NCBI GenBank assembly: GCA_963787675.1 | Contig: CAWBDV010000007.1 | Coordinates: 1,240,001 to 1,304,000, forward strand | Origin: JAJPKK01 sp963787675 | GTDB lineage: Bacteria > Pseudomonadota > Alphaproteobacteria > Rhizobiales > Xanthobacteraceae | Length of the DNA: 64,000 nucleotides | Direction of reading: 5' to 3' | Shown here: one piece after another, positions 25,155 to 34,632 of the stretch | Layout: every line of letters begins with the position of its first letter | Numbering within the stretch: position 1 is the stretch's first letter | Position numbers and translations under genes: made by a program | The notes under the pieces: generated by a model | The model's input: only the letters and a program-made list of their open reading frames with translations | What the model was told of the DNA's origin: nothing | Databases searched by the model: none

Positions 25155-26144
25155 CTACGGGCCTATTTCTCTTAGAAATTTCTCAATCTGCTGAACAAGT
25201 TCGGTCGGTTGTTCTTCCGGCACGAAGTGCGCGCAGTTGGGGATTACGACGCCCTTTACATTCGTCGCTACCTGTCGCACTTCCGCAGCCACGTTGAGGG
25301 CCCGCGCTTTCTCCCCGCCGATAGCAAGAACCGGTGTATTGATCTTCGACAAAGCGAGCGGGGCTGTCTGCCGCGCTGTCTGCGAAATGCCGCGGTAAAC
25401 TCCGAACGCTCCGTCGACACCGCCTTTGCCAGCAAAGGTGCGCAGATATTCGTTCACATCATCTTCCGTTATCGCTGTTGGCTTTGTCGGGACGCGATCG
25501 TAGAACCAAGTGAGGAACTCTCGTTCTCGCCCAACGATCAAACGATCTGTTATTCCAGGTGCCAAAGGGAGCAGCCACCACCAGCGACCACCCGTAAAGT
25601 TGGTGTCCGGCGAATAGGCAGTCAGCTCTTTTAAAATCTCGGGCAAAATCACCGGCTCTTCTATGTAGGCGAGGGCGCGGATTTCACGGGGGTAAGTCGC
25701 GGTCCAAATTAACGCTGGCGGCGCTCCCATGTCGTGGGAGACCAGTGTCAACGGTCGACCGTTTCCAAAAGCGACTTCCTTGACCAATTCGCGGAAGTCC
25801 CGAGCGAGCATCTCTCCATCAAATGCCACCGGGCCCTCGGGCTTCGCGCTATCCCCATATCCGCGCATATCTGGTGCCAAGACGGCGTAACCGTGCTCAG
25901 CAAGCAGCGGTGCGACCTTTCGCCAAACCCACCATGTACCGAGAAATCCATGCCATAAAAGAACAGGATCTCCCTTGGGATCTCCACCGAGAACGTAGTG
26001 AAGCTTGGTGCCGTTGACGTTCGCGTATCCGCTTTTGAACCCAGGAAGACTTACTGGACGACCCGCACCCTGCTGCGCCCGCGCCACCACCGGCCAAGCA
26101 GAAGCGCTCCCAATCCCCGCGATGAAGGTGCGCCGCCTCATCAC
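25155..26144 (-). CDS. Tat-exported alpha/beta hydrolase, epoxide hydrolase-like
   Basis: 329 residues with a twin-arginine signal (MRRRTFIAGIGSASAW, cleavage after ARAQQ). HGFLGTWWVWRK is the oxyanion loop with HG; VSHDMGAPPA carries an aspartate nucleophile, as in epoxide hydrolases and haloalkane dehalogenases; PNCAHFVPEEQP supplies the histidine. The start overlaps the stop of the upstream binding-protein gene (ATGA), so it is the third gene of a coupled run 28094-25155. Substrate unknown, presumably a small organic molecule in the periplasm. Confidence 0.85.
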   Translation of the reverse strand: MMRRRTFIAGIGSASAWPVVARAQQGAGRPVSLPGFKSGYANVNGTKLHYVLGGDPKGDPVLLWHGFLGTWWVWRKVAPLLAEHGYAVLAPDMRGYGDSAKPEGPVAFDGEMLARDFRELVKEVAFGNGRPLTLVSHDMGAPPALIWTATYPREIRALAYIEEPVILPEILKELTAYSPDTNFTGGRWWWLLPLAPGITDRLIVGREREFLTWFYDRVPTKPTAITEDDVNEYLRTFAGKGGVDGAFGVYRGISQTARQTAPLALSKINTPVLAIGGEKARALNVAAEVRQVATNVKGVVIPNCAHFVPEEQPTELVQQIEKFLREIGP

Positions 26145-27125
26145 TCTATGACCTCGTCGGCGAGAGCGAGAACTCCGGGCGGGATTTCTAGGCCAAGCGC
26201 CTTCGCGGTCTTGAGGTTGATGACCAACTCGAACTTGGTGAGTTGTTGTACCGGTAGGTCGGCCGGCTTCTCGCCTTTGAGGATGCGACCGACATAATTG
26301 CCGGCTTGGCGATACCCTTCCGCTATGCTGATGCCATAACTTACTAGGGCCCCAGCTACGGCGAAGTCACGGTGGTCGCAGATCATGGGAATCGCGTTGC
26401 GTGCCGCCAACGCGACAAGTTGTTTGCGGCGGATGGTAAAAAATGGGTCGGAGCCGACAAGTAGCCCGCCGGCGCGCTCTTGAACCAGTCTGCCGAAGCC
26501 CGTATCGATTTCGCCTTCGCTACTAGCATTCAATATAAGAATCTTCTGCCCGATTACAGCAAGCCGCTTGCTTTAACTCCGCCGATTGGGTCTCGTAAGC
26601 CGCTCTCTTCGAGTTCATGAGTACAGCGATCATGGTCGCTTTGGGCACCAGTTCACGCAGCAGCCCGAGTCGCTTCGACTCCATCTGGTTTACCAGCAAA
26701 TTGACGCCTGTTGCATTGCCACCCGGTCGATTGAGACTGGCAACCAAACCCAACTTGACGGCATCGTCGCCTACCGTGAACACTATTGGAATCGTTGTAG
26801 TGGCCGCCTCGGCCGCAATTGTCGCTTCGGCGCCGCCAGCGGAGATCACGGCCACCTGACGGCGGACCAGATCGGCCGCCATCGCCGGAGTTCGATCATA
26901 TTGACCGTCCGCCCAACGGAACTCGATTACAGCATTCTGTCCCTCGATATAGCCGGTTTCTTTCAGCCCCTGGCGAAATGCAGCTAGAAAGCTTGCATAG
27001 GAGTTGCTGTCCGGCGATCCAGTGTTTAGGAACCCAATCACCGGAAGCGCCGTCTGCTGCCCCCACACCACCACCGGCAACGCGGCTGCGATTCCAAGCC
27101 CACCAATGAATTCCCGCCGATTCAT
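26141..27125 (-). pseudogene. ABC substrate-binding protein (PF04392), frameshifted
   Basis: Starts at 27125 with a Tat signal (MNRREFIGGLGIAAALPVV) and continues as a typical PF04392 protein (PVIGFLNTGSPDS, NRPGGNATGVN). Near 26560 the frame breaks: ELKQAACCNRAED ends shortly after, while the adjoining frame continues as AVIGQKILILNASSEGEIDT to the stop at 26141. A one-base loss explains this. Its start overlaps the stop of the upstream homologue, and its stop overlaps the hydrolase start. Confidence 0.85.
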
Positions 27126-28094
27126 TCAATGACCTCGTCGGCGCGTAGAAGTATGGAGGTGGGCACTTCGATGCCGAGCGCTCTTGCGATTTTGAGGTTT
27201 ATAACCAATTCCGGTTTGGTCGAGCGTTGGACCGCCAAATCGGCAGGCCGTTCACCCTTGAGAATCCTGCCGACATAATTGCCCGCACCGCGGTATGATT
27301 CGTAAAAGTTCGCTCCATAGCTCATGAAGCCGCCGGCATCGACGATGTCGCGGGTGCTGTACATCGCCGGGACGCCAATACTGGCCGCCAAGTTAGCCAA
27401 CCGAGTAAAGAACAAAGGGTCCGAGGCCATTACAAGGCCGCCGACCCGCTGCTTTTCGAGAATCGCGAAAGCGGCGTCTACCTCGTGTTGCGTTGCGGCC
27501 TTCAAGATTACCAAACGGACTCCCAGAGCATGAGCCGCGGCCTCAGCTTCTCCTGTCTCGGCCTCGGCTTGAGGTGCAGTAGGATTGACCAAAAAAGCAA
27601 GCGACGTGGCGGTTGGAACGGCCTCACGCATCAGGGCAAAGCGCTTCGCGACGAGCGTTGTGGTTAGAAATGTGATGCCCGTAATGTTGCCGCCCGGACG
27701 GCTGAGGCTTTCAACGAGACCTAACGCCACTGGGTCGGTGCCAAGGTGAAACACGATAGGAATGGTCGTTGTCGCTGCTTTTGCGGCCAACACCGCGGCG
27801 CCGCCACCGGTTACAAACAGCACAGCGATGCCACGCCGCACCAGTTCAGCGGCGAGTCCAGGCAATTGCTCGTATTGCGCCTCGGCCGAGCGATGCAAGA
27901 TTTCTAGATTGCGCCCCTGATTATAAGCCCTGTTCAGCAAGGCCTCGTTGAAAGGCTTGTTGGAAAAATCGATCAGTGCTTTCTGGTGAGCCCGTTAGAT
28001 ATCCAATCACCGGCAAAGGCGACTGCTGCGCCCGCGCCACCATTGGCCAACCAGCAGCACTTGCTGCACCCGCAATGAAATTCCGCCGTCGCAT
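27122..28094 (-). pseudogene. ABC substrate-binding protein (PF04392), frameshifted
   Basis: Starts at 28094 with MRRRNFIAGAASAAGW (Tat signal) and PLPVIGYLTGSPEST. It reaches a premature TAA in ...RGLAEQGL and continues in the next frame as YNQGRNLEILHRSAEAQYEQ to 27122. One extra T in GGCTTATAAT accounts for the break, near 27920. The rest is a normal PF04392 binding protein ending LLRADEVIE. It is the first gene of the three-gene run. That both binding proteins carry single-base frameshifts suggests loss of selection, or sequencing errors. Confidence 0.85.
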
Positions 28095-28307
28095 CGCTAA
28101 TCCCCGCGATTTGGCGGACGAAGCCTATCGCGGTTGAGGCTGCCTGGGAACCGGTCTCTGGACACGCGATCCCTGGCTTACCGGCGCCGGTTTAAATTTC
28201 GGGCGCTGGTGAGTGAGGCAGGTCACACGCGAAACGAGGTCGCCGCGCTAGAAAAAGACCAGTCAAAACGTCAAGCCATTCGTGACCGAGCACAGGGGAG
28301 AAGCAAC

Positions 28308-28616
28308 ATGATCTCGCATTTGAAAGTGTTGGTGTCGACGCCGGCTGTGGGGGCCATGGTCGTCACGCTGTTCGCCGCCGTTCCGGCTTCCGACCAAGTG
28401 GCTCAGACCAATCGTTCAGTCACCAACCCGGATCAACGCGATCCCTCGAATGGCCGCTTTGCTGAACGTGATCCGGCCGACGCCCGTTTTGCCGAGCGCG
28501 ATCCCGCGAATGGCCGCTTTGCTGAACGTGATCCGGCCAACGCCCGGTTCGCCCAGGGTGCCGGTATGTACAGCGATCTGGACAAGCGCGATCAGCACAA
28601 TCACCGGCTGACGTGA
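28308..28616 (+). CDS. Secreted tandem-repeat protein
   Basis: 102 residues with AGGGGAGAAG before the ATG at 28308. An N-terminal hydrophobic segment (VGAMVVTLFAAVPAS) is a likely signal peptide. Residues ~43-85 consist of repeats of the pattern RDP-(A/S)-(N/D)-(G/A)-RFAE, four times, then YSDLDKRDQHNHRLT. The repeats are acidic-basic and polar, so probably extended or disordered in the periplasm. The DNA repeats are nearly identical, indicating recent duplication. Function unknown. Confidence 0.6.
   Translation: MISHLKVLVSTPAVGAMVVTLFAAVPASDQVAQTNRSVTNPDQRDPSNGRFAERDPADARFAERDPANGRFAERDPANARFAQGAGMYSDLDKRDQHNHRLT
28437..28556 (+). repeat. Two 60-bp tandem repeats, each of two 30-bp halves
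   Basis: 28441-28500 and 28501-28560 differ at only a few positions, and each 60-bp unit is itself two diverged 30-bp halves coding for ten residues. Slippage could change the number of protein repeats in steps of 10 or 20 residues. Confidence 0.85.
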
Positions 28617-28660
28617 CACGCTGAAAGTAACTCAGCACCAACGGACAGGAGAGTAGCGTC

Positions 28661-28909
28661 ATGTGCGATCTTGCTTTTGTCAACCTTCTACGCGAGAGAG
28701 TCCGCCATCAGGAAGCCGAAGATCAGCGTTCGATAGTCTTTGGCAAGTCCTCGCGTCAACGCTTCGTGCCCTGGACAATGCCGTCGCAAGCCTCGCCGCC
28801 GCCCGCCCCCGAGGCCGTAGGAAACCCCGGGGTTGGAGACGAGCATGGTCACCCAAAAAGCTGTCCGGCCGTAGCCCATGAAGAGGACGAAGAGCCGTGC
28901 TTACGTTGA
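28661..28909 (+). CDS. Small hypothetical protein
   Basis: 82 residues with AGGAGAG about 8 bases before the ATG at 28661. It begins MCDLAFVNLLRERVRHQEAE and has a proline-rich middle (SQASPPPAPEAVGNPG) and an acidic C-terminus. No family recognised. It may belong with the repeat protein 45 bases upstream. The coding evidence rests on the ribosome binding site and open frame only. Confidence 0.35.
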   Translation: MCDLAFVNLLRERVRHQEAEDQRSIVFGKSSRQRFVPWTMPSQASPPPAPEAVGNPGVGDEHGHPKSCPAVAHEEDEEPCLR

Positions 28910-28939
28910 ATCTCCGGGGACAAATAGATTTCCAGGTGA

Positions 28940-29296
28940 CAATGTCGTCTACGCCATCATGAGCGCAGCGTCTTCACGGTCGTCGATCCTCAAAGCGAAC
29001 GATTTCAGATTGGGGACGCCTTTGAGGAAACCCCGTCTTTAGGCCCCGGTAGCTACGCAAACACCCGCCCGACACCCTATGAACTGTCGCACCGTATCTC
29101 AGTCTTGAGACGACGCTATCTGGGCAACAGGTGGACATCGATTGAGACATCTGTTGGTCCATGCCCCACGTCCGTGCCCCACGCCTTCAAACCGTATCCC
29201 AAGCACCCGGCCGTGCGTTTCCTGATCCGCCTCTTCACGCGGACATCGGCGGGTCGCATCCTCGAGAACAAGCACCGGGGCTCTCAAGCGCGATGA
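28940..29296 (+). other. Long open frame without a start codon
   Basis: 119 codons without a stop: HHERSVFTVVDPQSERFQIG, TRPTPYELSHRISVLRRRY, HAFKPYPKHPAVRFLIRLF. The composition looks protein-like but there is no suitable start after the TGA at 28937. It could be the 3' part of a lost gene. Not recognised. Confidence 0.3.
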
Positions 29297-29417
29297 GGCA
29301 GCGCCGTGACCCCAAGCCGCTCACCCTTTTTCACTCGCGGAAGCCGAGCCGCCATCAGCGCAAGCCGTCTCTCACCGCTCGTTCGGCCGGCCAAGGACTG
29401 AGAACGCGCACTGCTCG

Positions 29418-29600
29418 CTAGAAGAAACGATCTTTCAGCGGGATGTCGCGACCGCGATAATAAGGCGACCAGTAGGGGCCGTGGGTGCCCCAGTAGCCGC
29501 TCCCGTAGGCGCCCCAAACGCGATGATGGACCCTCGCGTCGGCCGGCAGGCTGAACGCCACGACGGCAAGCGCCACGGCGGCGAGAAGAATTGTCCTCAC
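29418..29600 (-). CDS. Small secreted protein rich in Gly and Tyr
   Basis: 60 residues from a GTG at 29600 preceded by AGGAG at a spacing of about 7 bases. Residues 1-22 are a signal peptide (RTILLAAVALAVVAFSLPADA). The mature part is VHHRVWGAYGSGYWGTHGPY and ends in basic-acidic residues. Such short Gly/Tyr/His-rich secreted proteins are frequent in Bradyrhizobium; function unknown. Confidence 0.6.
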   Translation of the reverse strand: MRTILLAAVALAVVAFSLPADARVHHRVWGAYGSGYWGTHGPYWSPYYRGRDIPLKDRFF

Positions 29601-30110
29601 GACATGCTCCTGTTTGATTGTTCGCGCTGAAAGGATTGCGAAAGTAAACGCGGTAGAGGCCGTGGAGTTCCCGATCGCGGCACGCGATGCGCTGGGGCGG
29701 CTGCACCTCTCTAGCGGGTCCACGAATGCTGCGCAGTCGTCCATGTATGTGCCCCACCGCAGCGGCGGCCGACATAGAGTGCGCCCCGGCGGCATTGAGT
29801 TAGAGCCACAGTGCCTTCCACGGAACGCGACTAATGCAACCACACCACGAAATTCATCCACCGGAACGTGCATTTCTCTAACTGTTGCATGCGCTTAAGC
29901 GCGCTTTGTGGTGGCTTGATAAGTTCGTGCCGATTTCTGTGATTTATCGCCCAAAACCGAGTGTCCCATACCATTGTGATTGTGCCGCGAAACATGAGGC
30001 CGGCGCTAATCTCGCGTTGTAGACCTATTATCCAGCGTACCGAAATGTTGCGACTTCAAGCTTGGCGTAAATTTGATCGCTCTCTAGCAACTAAAGGCGA
30101 CTGAACTGCA
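29601..30110. other. 510-base intergenic region
   Basis: Lies between divergently transcribed genes and must hold their promoters. Open frames here (for example 29614-29898) lack ribosome binding sites and family signatures. I see no repeat, tRNA or clear terminator. Confidence 0.4.
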
Positions 30111-31646
30111 ATGTCCGATGAATCGATCCCGGCCGGAACCAACTTGCTGTTGAAAGGCGGTCAGGTGCTAACGCCCAACGCGGATTGGCACAATCCGCCG
30201 CAGGCCGACATCGCTATTGCCGGCGATAAGATCGTCGGCGTCTGTTCAGCTTACCGGCCCAGTGATGTTCGAAACGTCGAGGTGATCGATGCGCGCGATC
30301 ATTTGGTGCTGCCAGGTTTTGTGAACGCACACTACCATTCCCACGATGTTCTGGCGAAGGGCACGCTCGAAGAAGTCCCGCTCGAGACGTGGCGGCTCTA
30401 TGCGCTACCGCCACAATATCCGCCGCGCTCCACGGAAGAGGTCTACGCCCGGACATTGCTCGGTGCGCTCGAGTGCTTGCGATCCGGGATGACGACGATC
30501 CAGGACATGCTGACGCTCTATCCCTACAACGATCGTCACATGGATGCGGTGATGAAGGCCTACGAGGAGGTCGGTGTCCGTGTCGTGTTCGCCTTGCAAT
30601 ATGCTGACCGGAAGGGGATCGAAACCGTTCCGTTCTGGAAAGATACGTTCCCAACCGAACTTCATCCGTTGTTGTCGACCGCCGCCGAGCCGGAACGCCA
30701 ACTTGATCTGATCGGGCATTTCGAAACAACACGGCTCAAACGCCCCCCGCCGCAACGCGTGTCCTGGGCGCTTGGACCGTCCGCGCCGGAGCGATGCTCG
30801 CCGGCCCTCATGCGGCGGACAGCAGAGCTGGCACGCCGCTACGATATTCCGGTCTACACGCACATCTACGAATCACGCGGCATGGCGCTGCAGGCGCGCC
30901 TGTCGTTGCCCGAATACAGCGGGCTGCTGATCCGCCGACTGGCCGACGAGGGCGTTCTAGATCGGCGGCTAAATTTTGCTCACAGTGTTTGGCTCTCGCA
31001 TGAGGAGATTGATCTATTGGCCGAACACGATGCGGGCGTCGTGCTCAACCCTCAAGGTAATTTGAAAATGAAATGCGGCATTGCCCCGATCCGCACGCTG
31101 CAAAATGCCGGAGTGCGGATCGGGCTCGGCTGCGACAATTGCAGCTGCTCCGATGCGCAGAACATGTTCATGGCCATGAAGCTTTTCACGTTGCTCGCGG
31201 CGGTCAGTGATCCGATTCCGGGCCCGCCGCAGGCGATCGCGGCGCTGCGTGCCGCCACGGAAGCTGGAGCGGACGGCGCAAGACTAGGTGACGCACTCGG
31301 ACGAATTGCGCCGGGCTTCAAGGCCGACCTGACACTAATCGATATGCAGGACCCGACATTTTCACCGATGAACAGTGCGGCGCGTCAGCTCGTTCACATT
31401 GAAGCCGGACGCGGCGTGCGCCATGTCATCGTTGAGGGTAAAGTCGTGGTGCGGGACCGGCAGCTGAAAACCGTCAACGAGTCGACGATCTATGAAGCGG
31501 TAAAGGCGGTGATGCCGGAGTTCCGGCGCGATTTCGCGACGATTTCACAAAGGGTCGCCAAATTACAGCCCTGGCTTGATCGCGCTCATCGCCGGATTAT
31601 GACGGCCGAGCTCGATATGGAACGACTGCCTTTCGGAAGTAGCTAA
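30111..31646 (+). CDS. Amidohydrolase (deaminase-like, ATZ/TRZ type)
   Basis: 511 residues. Metallo-dependent hydrolase signatures in order: LPGFVNAHYHSHD near residue 70 (H74, H76), THIYES near 255, FAHSVWLSHEE near 285, and GLGCDNCSCSDA near 342 where the aspartate is the usual catalytic ligand. RIAPGFKADLTLIDM near 395 is the return of the composite beta sandwich. Relatives include S-adenosylhomocysteine/guanine deaminases and s-triazine hydrolases; the substrate cannot be set from sequence. It is convergent with the interrupted Old Yellow Enzyme gene, 6 bases apart. Confidence 0.85.
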   Translation: MSDESIPAGTNLLLKGGQVLTPNADWHNPPQADIAIAGDKIVGVCSAYRPSDVRNVEVIDARDHLVLPGFVNAHYHSHDVLAKGTLEEVPLETWRLYALPPQYPPRSTEEVYARTLLGALECLRSGMTTIQDMLTLYPYNDRHMDAVMKAYEEVGVRVVFALQYADRKGIETVPFWKDTFPTELHPLLSTAAEPERQLDLIGHFETTRLKRPPPQRVSWALGPSAPERCSPALMRRTAELARRYDIPVYTHIYESRGMALQARLSLPEYSGLLIRRLADEGVLDRRLNFAHSVWLSHEEIDLLAEHDAGVVLNPQGNLKMKCGIAPIRTLQNAGVRIGLGCDNCSCSDAQNMFMAMKLFTLLAAVSDPIPGPPQAIAALRAATEAGADGARLGDALGRIAPGFKADLTLIDMQDPTFSPMNSAARQLVHIEAGRGVRHVIVEGKVVVRDRQLKTVNESTIYEAVKAVMPEFRRDFATISQRVAKLQPWLDRAHRRIMTAELDMERLPFGSS

Positions 31647-31652
31647 GACCAT

Positions 31653-31801
31653 CTATTCGGCGCTCTGTGATTGCTCTTCGCCGGCTGGATAAAGCTTGCG
31701 AACCTCCTGCCGACGCCGCAACCACCAAGCGTAAGATCGCGGCAGCAACGCGAGTGGATCCGCGCTGCCGAGTGCTTGGGCGGCATGAACCGGCCAATTT
31801 G
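31653..31801 (-). pseudogene. Old Yellow Enzyme gene, 3' fragment
   Basis: Encodes PVHAAQALGSADPLALLPRS, YAWWLRRRQEVRKLYPAGEE and a TAG at 31653. This is the C-terminal end of NADH:flavin oxidoreductase/xenobiotic reductases. IS21 separates it from the rest of the gene at 34633. Removing the element and one copy of CCAATTTG restores NPNW-PVHAAQ in frame. Confidence 0.9.
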
Positions 31802-31996
31802 TGCGCGCACCGGCTGATGACGACCAGCGATTCCGATTGATCGCGACCAGTCATTCCAATTGATGACGACCAGGCGTTCCGACGGATCGCGACCACCATT
31901 CCGGGCGATCGCGACCACCTGTGGACGGAGATGACGGGCGCCGTTGGGTGATCCGCGAATTTGCATGGCTTCGCTCCTTTCCATAGGGAGCGGGGA

Positions 31997-33535
31997 ATGC
32001 CTGAACCGAGATTACCCATGCGCAAAGTGCGCGATGTGCTGAGGCTGTCGGCCGCCGGCATGTCCAAACGCAAGATCGCCAGCAGCCTCGGGATGAGTGC
32101 GACGGCCGCCCGGGACTGCATCTGGCGCGCACGTCGCGCCGGTCTTGCCTGGCCGCTGCTGCCGGCGGATCTGACGGACGAGGAACTGGAGTGCCGGCTC
32201 TATCCGCCGCCCACGGTGGCAGCGAAGGATCGTCGGCCACAGCCCGACTGGGCGGCGGTGCACCGCGAATTGCGCCGGCCAGGGGTGACGTTGCAGTTGC
32301 TGTGGGAAGAGCATCGCGCTGTCCATCCCAACGGCTACGGCTACAGCCGTTACTGCGAGCTCTATCGCGCCTGGGCGGTGCGGCTGTCGCCGACCATGCG
32401 GCAGAGCCACGTCGCCGGCGAGCGCATGTTCGTCGATTACGCCGGCACGACGCTCGAGGTGATCGATCCATCGACCGGCGAGGTGATGACGGCGCAGCTG
32501 TTCGTCGCCGCGCTCGGCGCGTCGAGCTACACCTATGCGGAGGCCACCTGGACGCAGGGCCTCTCCGACTGGATCGGCTCGCACACTCGCACATTTGCCT
32601 TCATCGGCGGGGCTCCGGCGATGGTGGTATCCGACAATCTACGATCGGGCATCACCAAGGCCTGCTTCTACGAGCCGGCAGTCAACCGCACCTATGCCGA
32701 GATGGCGATCCACTACAACACCGCCATTGTGCCGGCGCGGCCGTATCGGGCGCGGGACAAAGCCAAGGTCGAGGTCGCGGTTCAAATCGCGACCCGCTTC
32801 ATTATCGCCAAGCTGCGCAACCGGCAGTTCTTCTCGCTCGCCGCATTGAACGCGGCTATCGCCGAGTTCGTGGCGCAGATCAATACCCGCGCATCGCGCC
32901 ATCTCGGTGCAAGCCGTCGCGCTCTGTTCGAGGATTTGGAACGATCGGCCCTCAAGCCGTTGCCGGCCGAGCCGTACGTCTTCGCTGAGTGGAAGGAATG
33001 CCGGGTAGGGCTCGATTATCACGTCGAGATCGACAAGCACTACTACTCGGTGCCGCACCAGCTGTTGCGTGAGAAGATCTGGGCGCGCATCACGGCGCGC
33101 ACGGTCGAGGTATTCCACAGCGGCGAGCGCGTTGCCGCCCATGTGCGTTCGTCATCAAATCGCAAGCATACAACGGTGCGCGAGCACATGCCGTCGAGCC
33201 ATCGGCGATATGCCGACTGGACGCCGGAGCGCATCAGGCGGCAGGCCGGCGAGATCGGCCGCGACACCTCAGCACTCGTCGAGATTATCCTGCGGGAGCG
33301 CACGCACCCCGAGCAAGGCTTCCGCGCCTGCGTTGGCATCCTGCGGCTCGTCAAAACATACGGCCGCGAACGGCTCGAAGTCGCCTGCAGCCGCGCGCTC
33401 GAGATCGGCGCACGCTCCTACAGCTCCGTCAACTCGATCCTGAAGAACAACCTCGATCGCCAGCGGCCTGCAAAGCCCGCGGACGGGCCGGCGATAGCGC
33501 ACGACAACATCCGCGGCCCCACCTACTTCCACTGA
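31997..33535 (+). CDS. istA: IS21 transposase IstA
   Basis: 512 residues from the ATG at 31997, preceded by GGGAGCGGGG. N-terminal helix-turn-helix (VRDVLRLSAAGMSKRKIASS), then the retroviral integrase-type core: MFVDYAGTTLEV (first Asp), PAMVVSDNLRSG (second Asp) and PYRARDKAKVEVAV (Glu). The C-terminal part includes DYHVEIDKHYYSVPHQLL. It pairs and cuts the element ends with IstB. Confidence 0.92.
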   Translation: MPEPRLPMRKVRDVLRLSAAGMSKRKIASSLGMSATAARDCIWRARRAGLAWPLLPADLTDEELECRLYPPPTVAAKDRRPQPDWAAVHRELRRPGVTLQLLWEEHRAVHPNGYGYSRYCELYRAWAVRLSPTMRQSHVAGERMFVDYAGTTLEVIDPSTGEVMTAQLFVAALGASSYTYAEATWTQGLSDWIGSHTRTFAFIGGAPAMVVSDNLRSGITKACFYEPAVNRTYAEMAIHYNTAIVPARPYRARDKAKVEVAVQIATRFIIAKLRNRQFFSLAALNAAIAEFVAQINTRASRHLGASRRALFEDLERSALKPLPAEPYVFAEWKECRVGLDYHVEIDKHYYSVPHQLLREKIWARITARTVEVFHSGERVAAHVRSSSNRKHTTVREHMPSSHRRYADWTPERIRRQAGEIGRDTSALVEIILRERTHPEQGFRACVGILRLVKTYGRERLEVACSRALEIGARSYSSVNSILKNNLDRQRPAKPADGPAIAHDNIRGPTYFH

Positions 33536-33549
33536 GGAGATGACGACTG

Positions 33550-34359
33550 ATGCTGACACATCCCACCCTCGACCAGCTCAGAGCGCTCAAGCTCGACGGT
33601 ATGGCACAGGCCTTTGTCGAACTCGAAGCACAAGAGGAGGTTAGCAACCTGACGCACGCCGAATGGTTGGCGCTGCTGCTCGATCGCGAGGTTGCCAACC
33701 GCAACACCCGGCGCTTCCAGACCCGATTGCGGGCGGCTCGGTTGCGACACAGCCAAGCCGCCATCGAGGACGTCGATTACCGCACGCCGCGGCGGCTCGA
33801 CAAAGCACTGTTCCAGCAGTTGGCGACGTGTCGCTGGATCGCCGAGCACCGCGGGTTGCTCGTCACTGGCCCGTGCGGCGTGGGCAAGTCGTGGTTATCC
33901 TGCGCCCTGGCGCAGAAGGCTTGCCGCGACGGCTACACGGTTCACTACGCGCGCGTGCCGCGCCTGTTCACCGATCTCGATCTCGCCCACGGCGACGGCC
34001 GCTTCGCGCGGCTGTTCCGCATGCTAGTCAGGGTCGATCTCCTCGTCCTCGACGATTGGGGACCAGATCGCCTCTCCGCCAGCCAGCGGCGCGATCTGAT
34101 GGAGATCGTCGAGGATCGTCATGGCCGCGGCTCCTTGCTGATCACCAGCCAACTCCCCCTTGCCACCTGGCATGAGGTCATTGGCGAGCCCACTCTCGGC
34201 GACGCCATCTTGGACCGCATCGTCCACAACGCCTACCGTCTCGAACTCGACGGGCCATCGATGCGCAAAATCAAAGCCGCCGAAGCAAGCGAGCCAACAG
34301 CATCGCCCGCGACAACCACCGCAGCCGATGCCAAGCCCCTCAAGGGAGCAAAGAAATGA
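33550..34359 (+). CDS. istB: IS21 helper ATPase IstB
   Basis: 269 residues, DnaC/DnaA-like AAA+ ATPase: Walker A GPCGVGKS at 107-114 and Walker B VDLLVLDDWGPD near 165-176, followed by the sensor region LITSQLPLATWHEVI. It starts 14 bases after istA on the same strand. IstB remodels target DNA for IstA. The C-terminal 25 residues are a low-complexity Ala/Thr/Lys tail. Confidence 0.92.
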   Translation: MLTHPTLDQLRALKLDGMAQAFVELEAQEEVSNLTHAEWLALLLDREVANRNTRRFQTRLRAARLRHSQAAIEDVDYRTPRRLDKALFQQLATCRWIAEHRGLLVTGPCGVGKSWLSCALAQKACRDGYTVHYARVPRLFTDLDLAHGDGRFARLFRMLVRVDLLVLDDWGPDRLSASQRRDLMEIVEDRHGRGSLLITSQLPLATWHEVIGEPTLGDAILDRIVHNAYRLELDGPSMRKIKAAEASEPTASPATTTAADAKPLKGAKK

Positions 34360-34632
34360 AGCGCATCGCCAGCCCACCGGCCGCCCCCGTGGGTCAACAG
34401 GGACCTCCCGCGCGTGCCGCTGCGTCAGCCGTGAGGGCACTCCGCAGCGCGCGCGGGCCCCTCCTGTTGACTACGGGGACGGCCTCCGCCGCGCTTGACG
34501 CCGACCGCGAACACTGAGATCAGAAAATGCACCTGACGGCGCCTTCATCCTCCGCGCCACCGTGGTCGTCATCGATCGGAACAGGTGGTCGCCATCCGTC
34601 GGAACGGGTGGTCGTCATCGTCGGAATGCGCA

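Larger units (their letters stand above)
31802..34632 (+). mobile_element. Complete IS21-family element
   Basis: 2831 bp. The ends begin TGCGCGCACCGGCTGATGAC (left) and TGCGCATTCCGACGATGACG (right, reversed), with several further ATGACGACCA/ATCGCGACCA motifs inside each end, as usual for IS21 multiple terminal repeats. An 8-bp duplication CCAATTTG flanks it (31794-31801 and 34633-34640). It carries istA and istB, both intact, and interrupts an Old Yellow Enzyme gene. Confidence 0.93.

Noticed and set aside
28437..28556. Tandem repeats considered as a CRISPR array
   Set aside because: The repeats are contiguous without unique spacers and lie in frame inside a coding sequence.
30214..30732. 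172-codon minus-strand frame
   Set aside because: Antisense to the amidohydrolase, which carries all metal-binding motifs.
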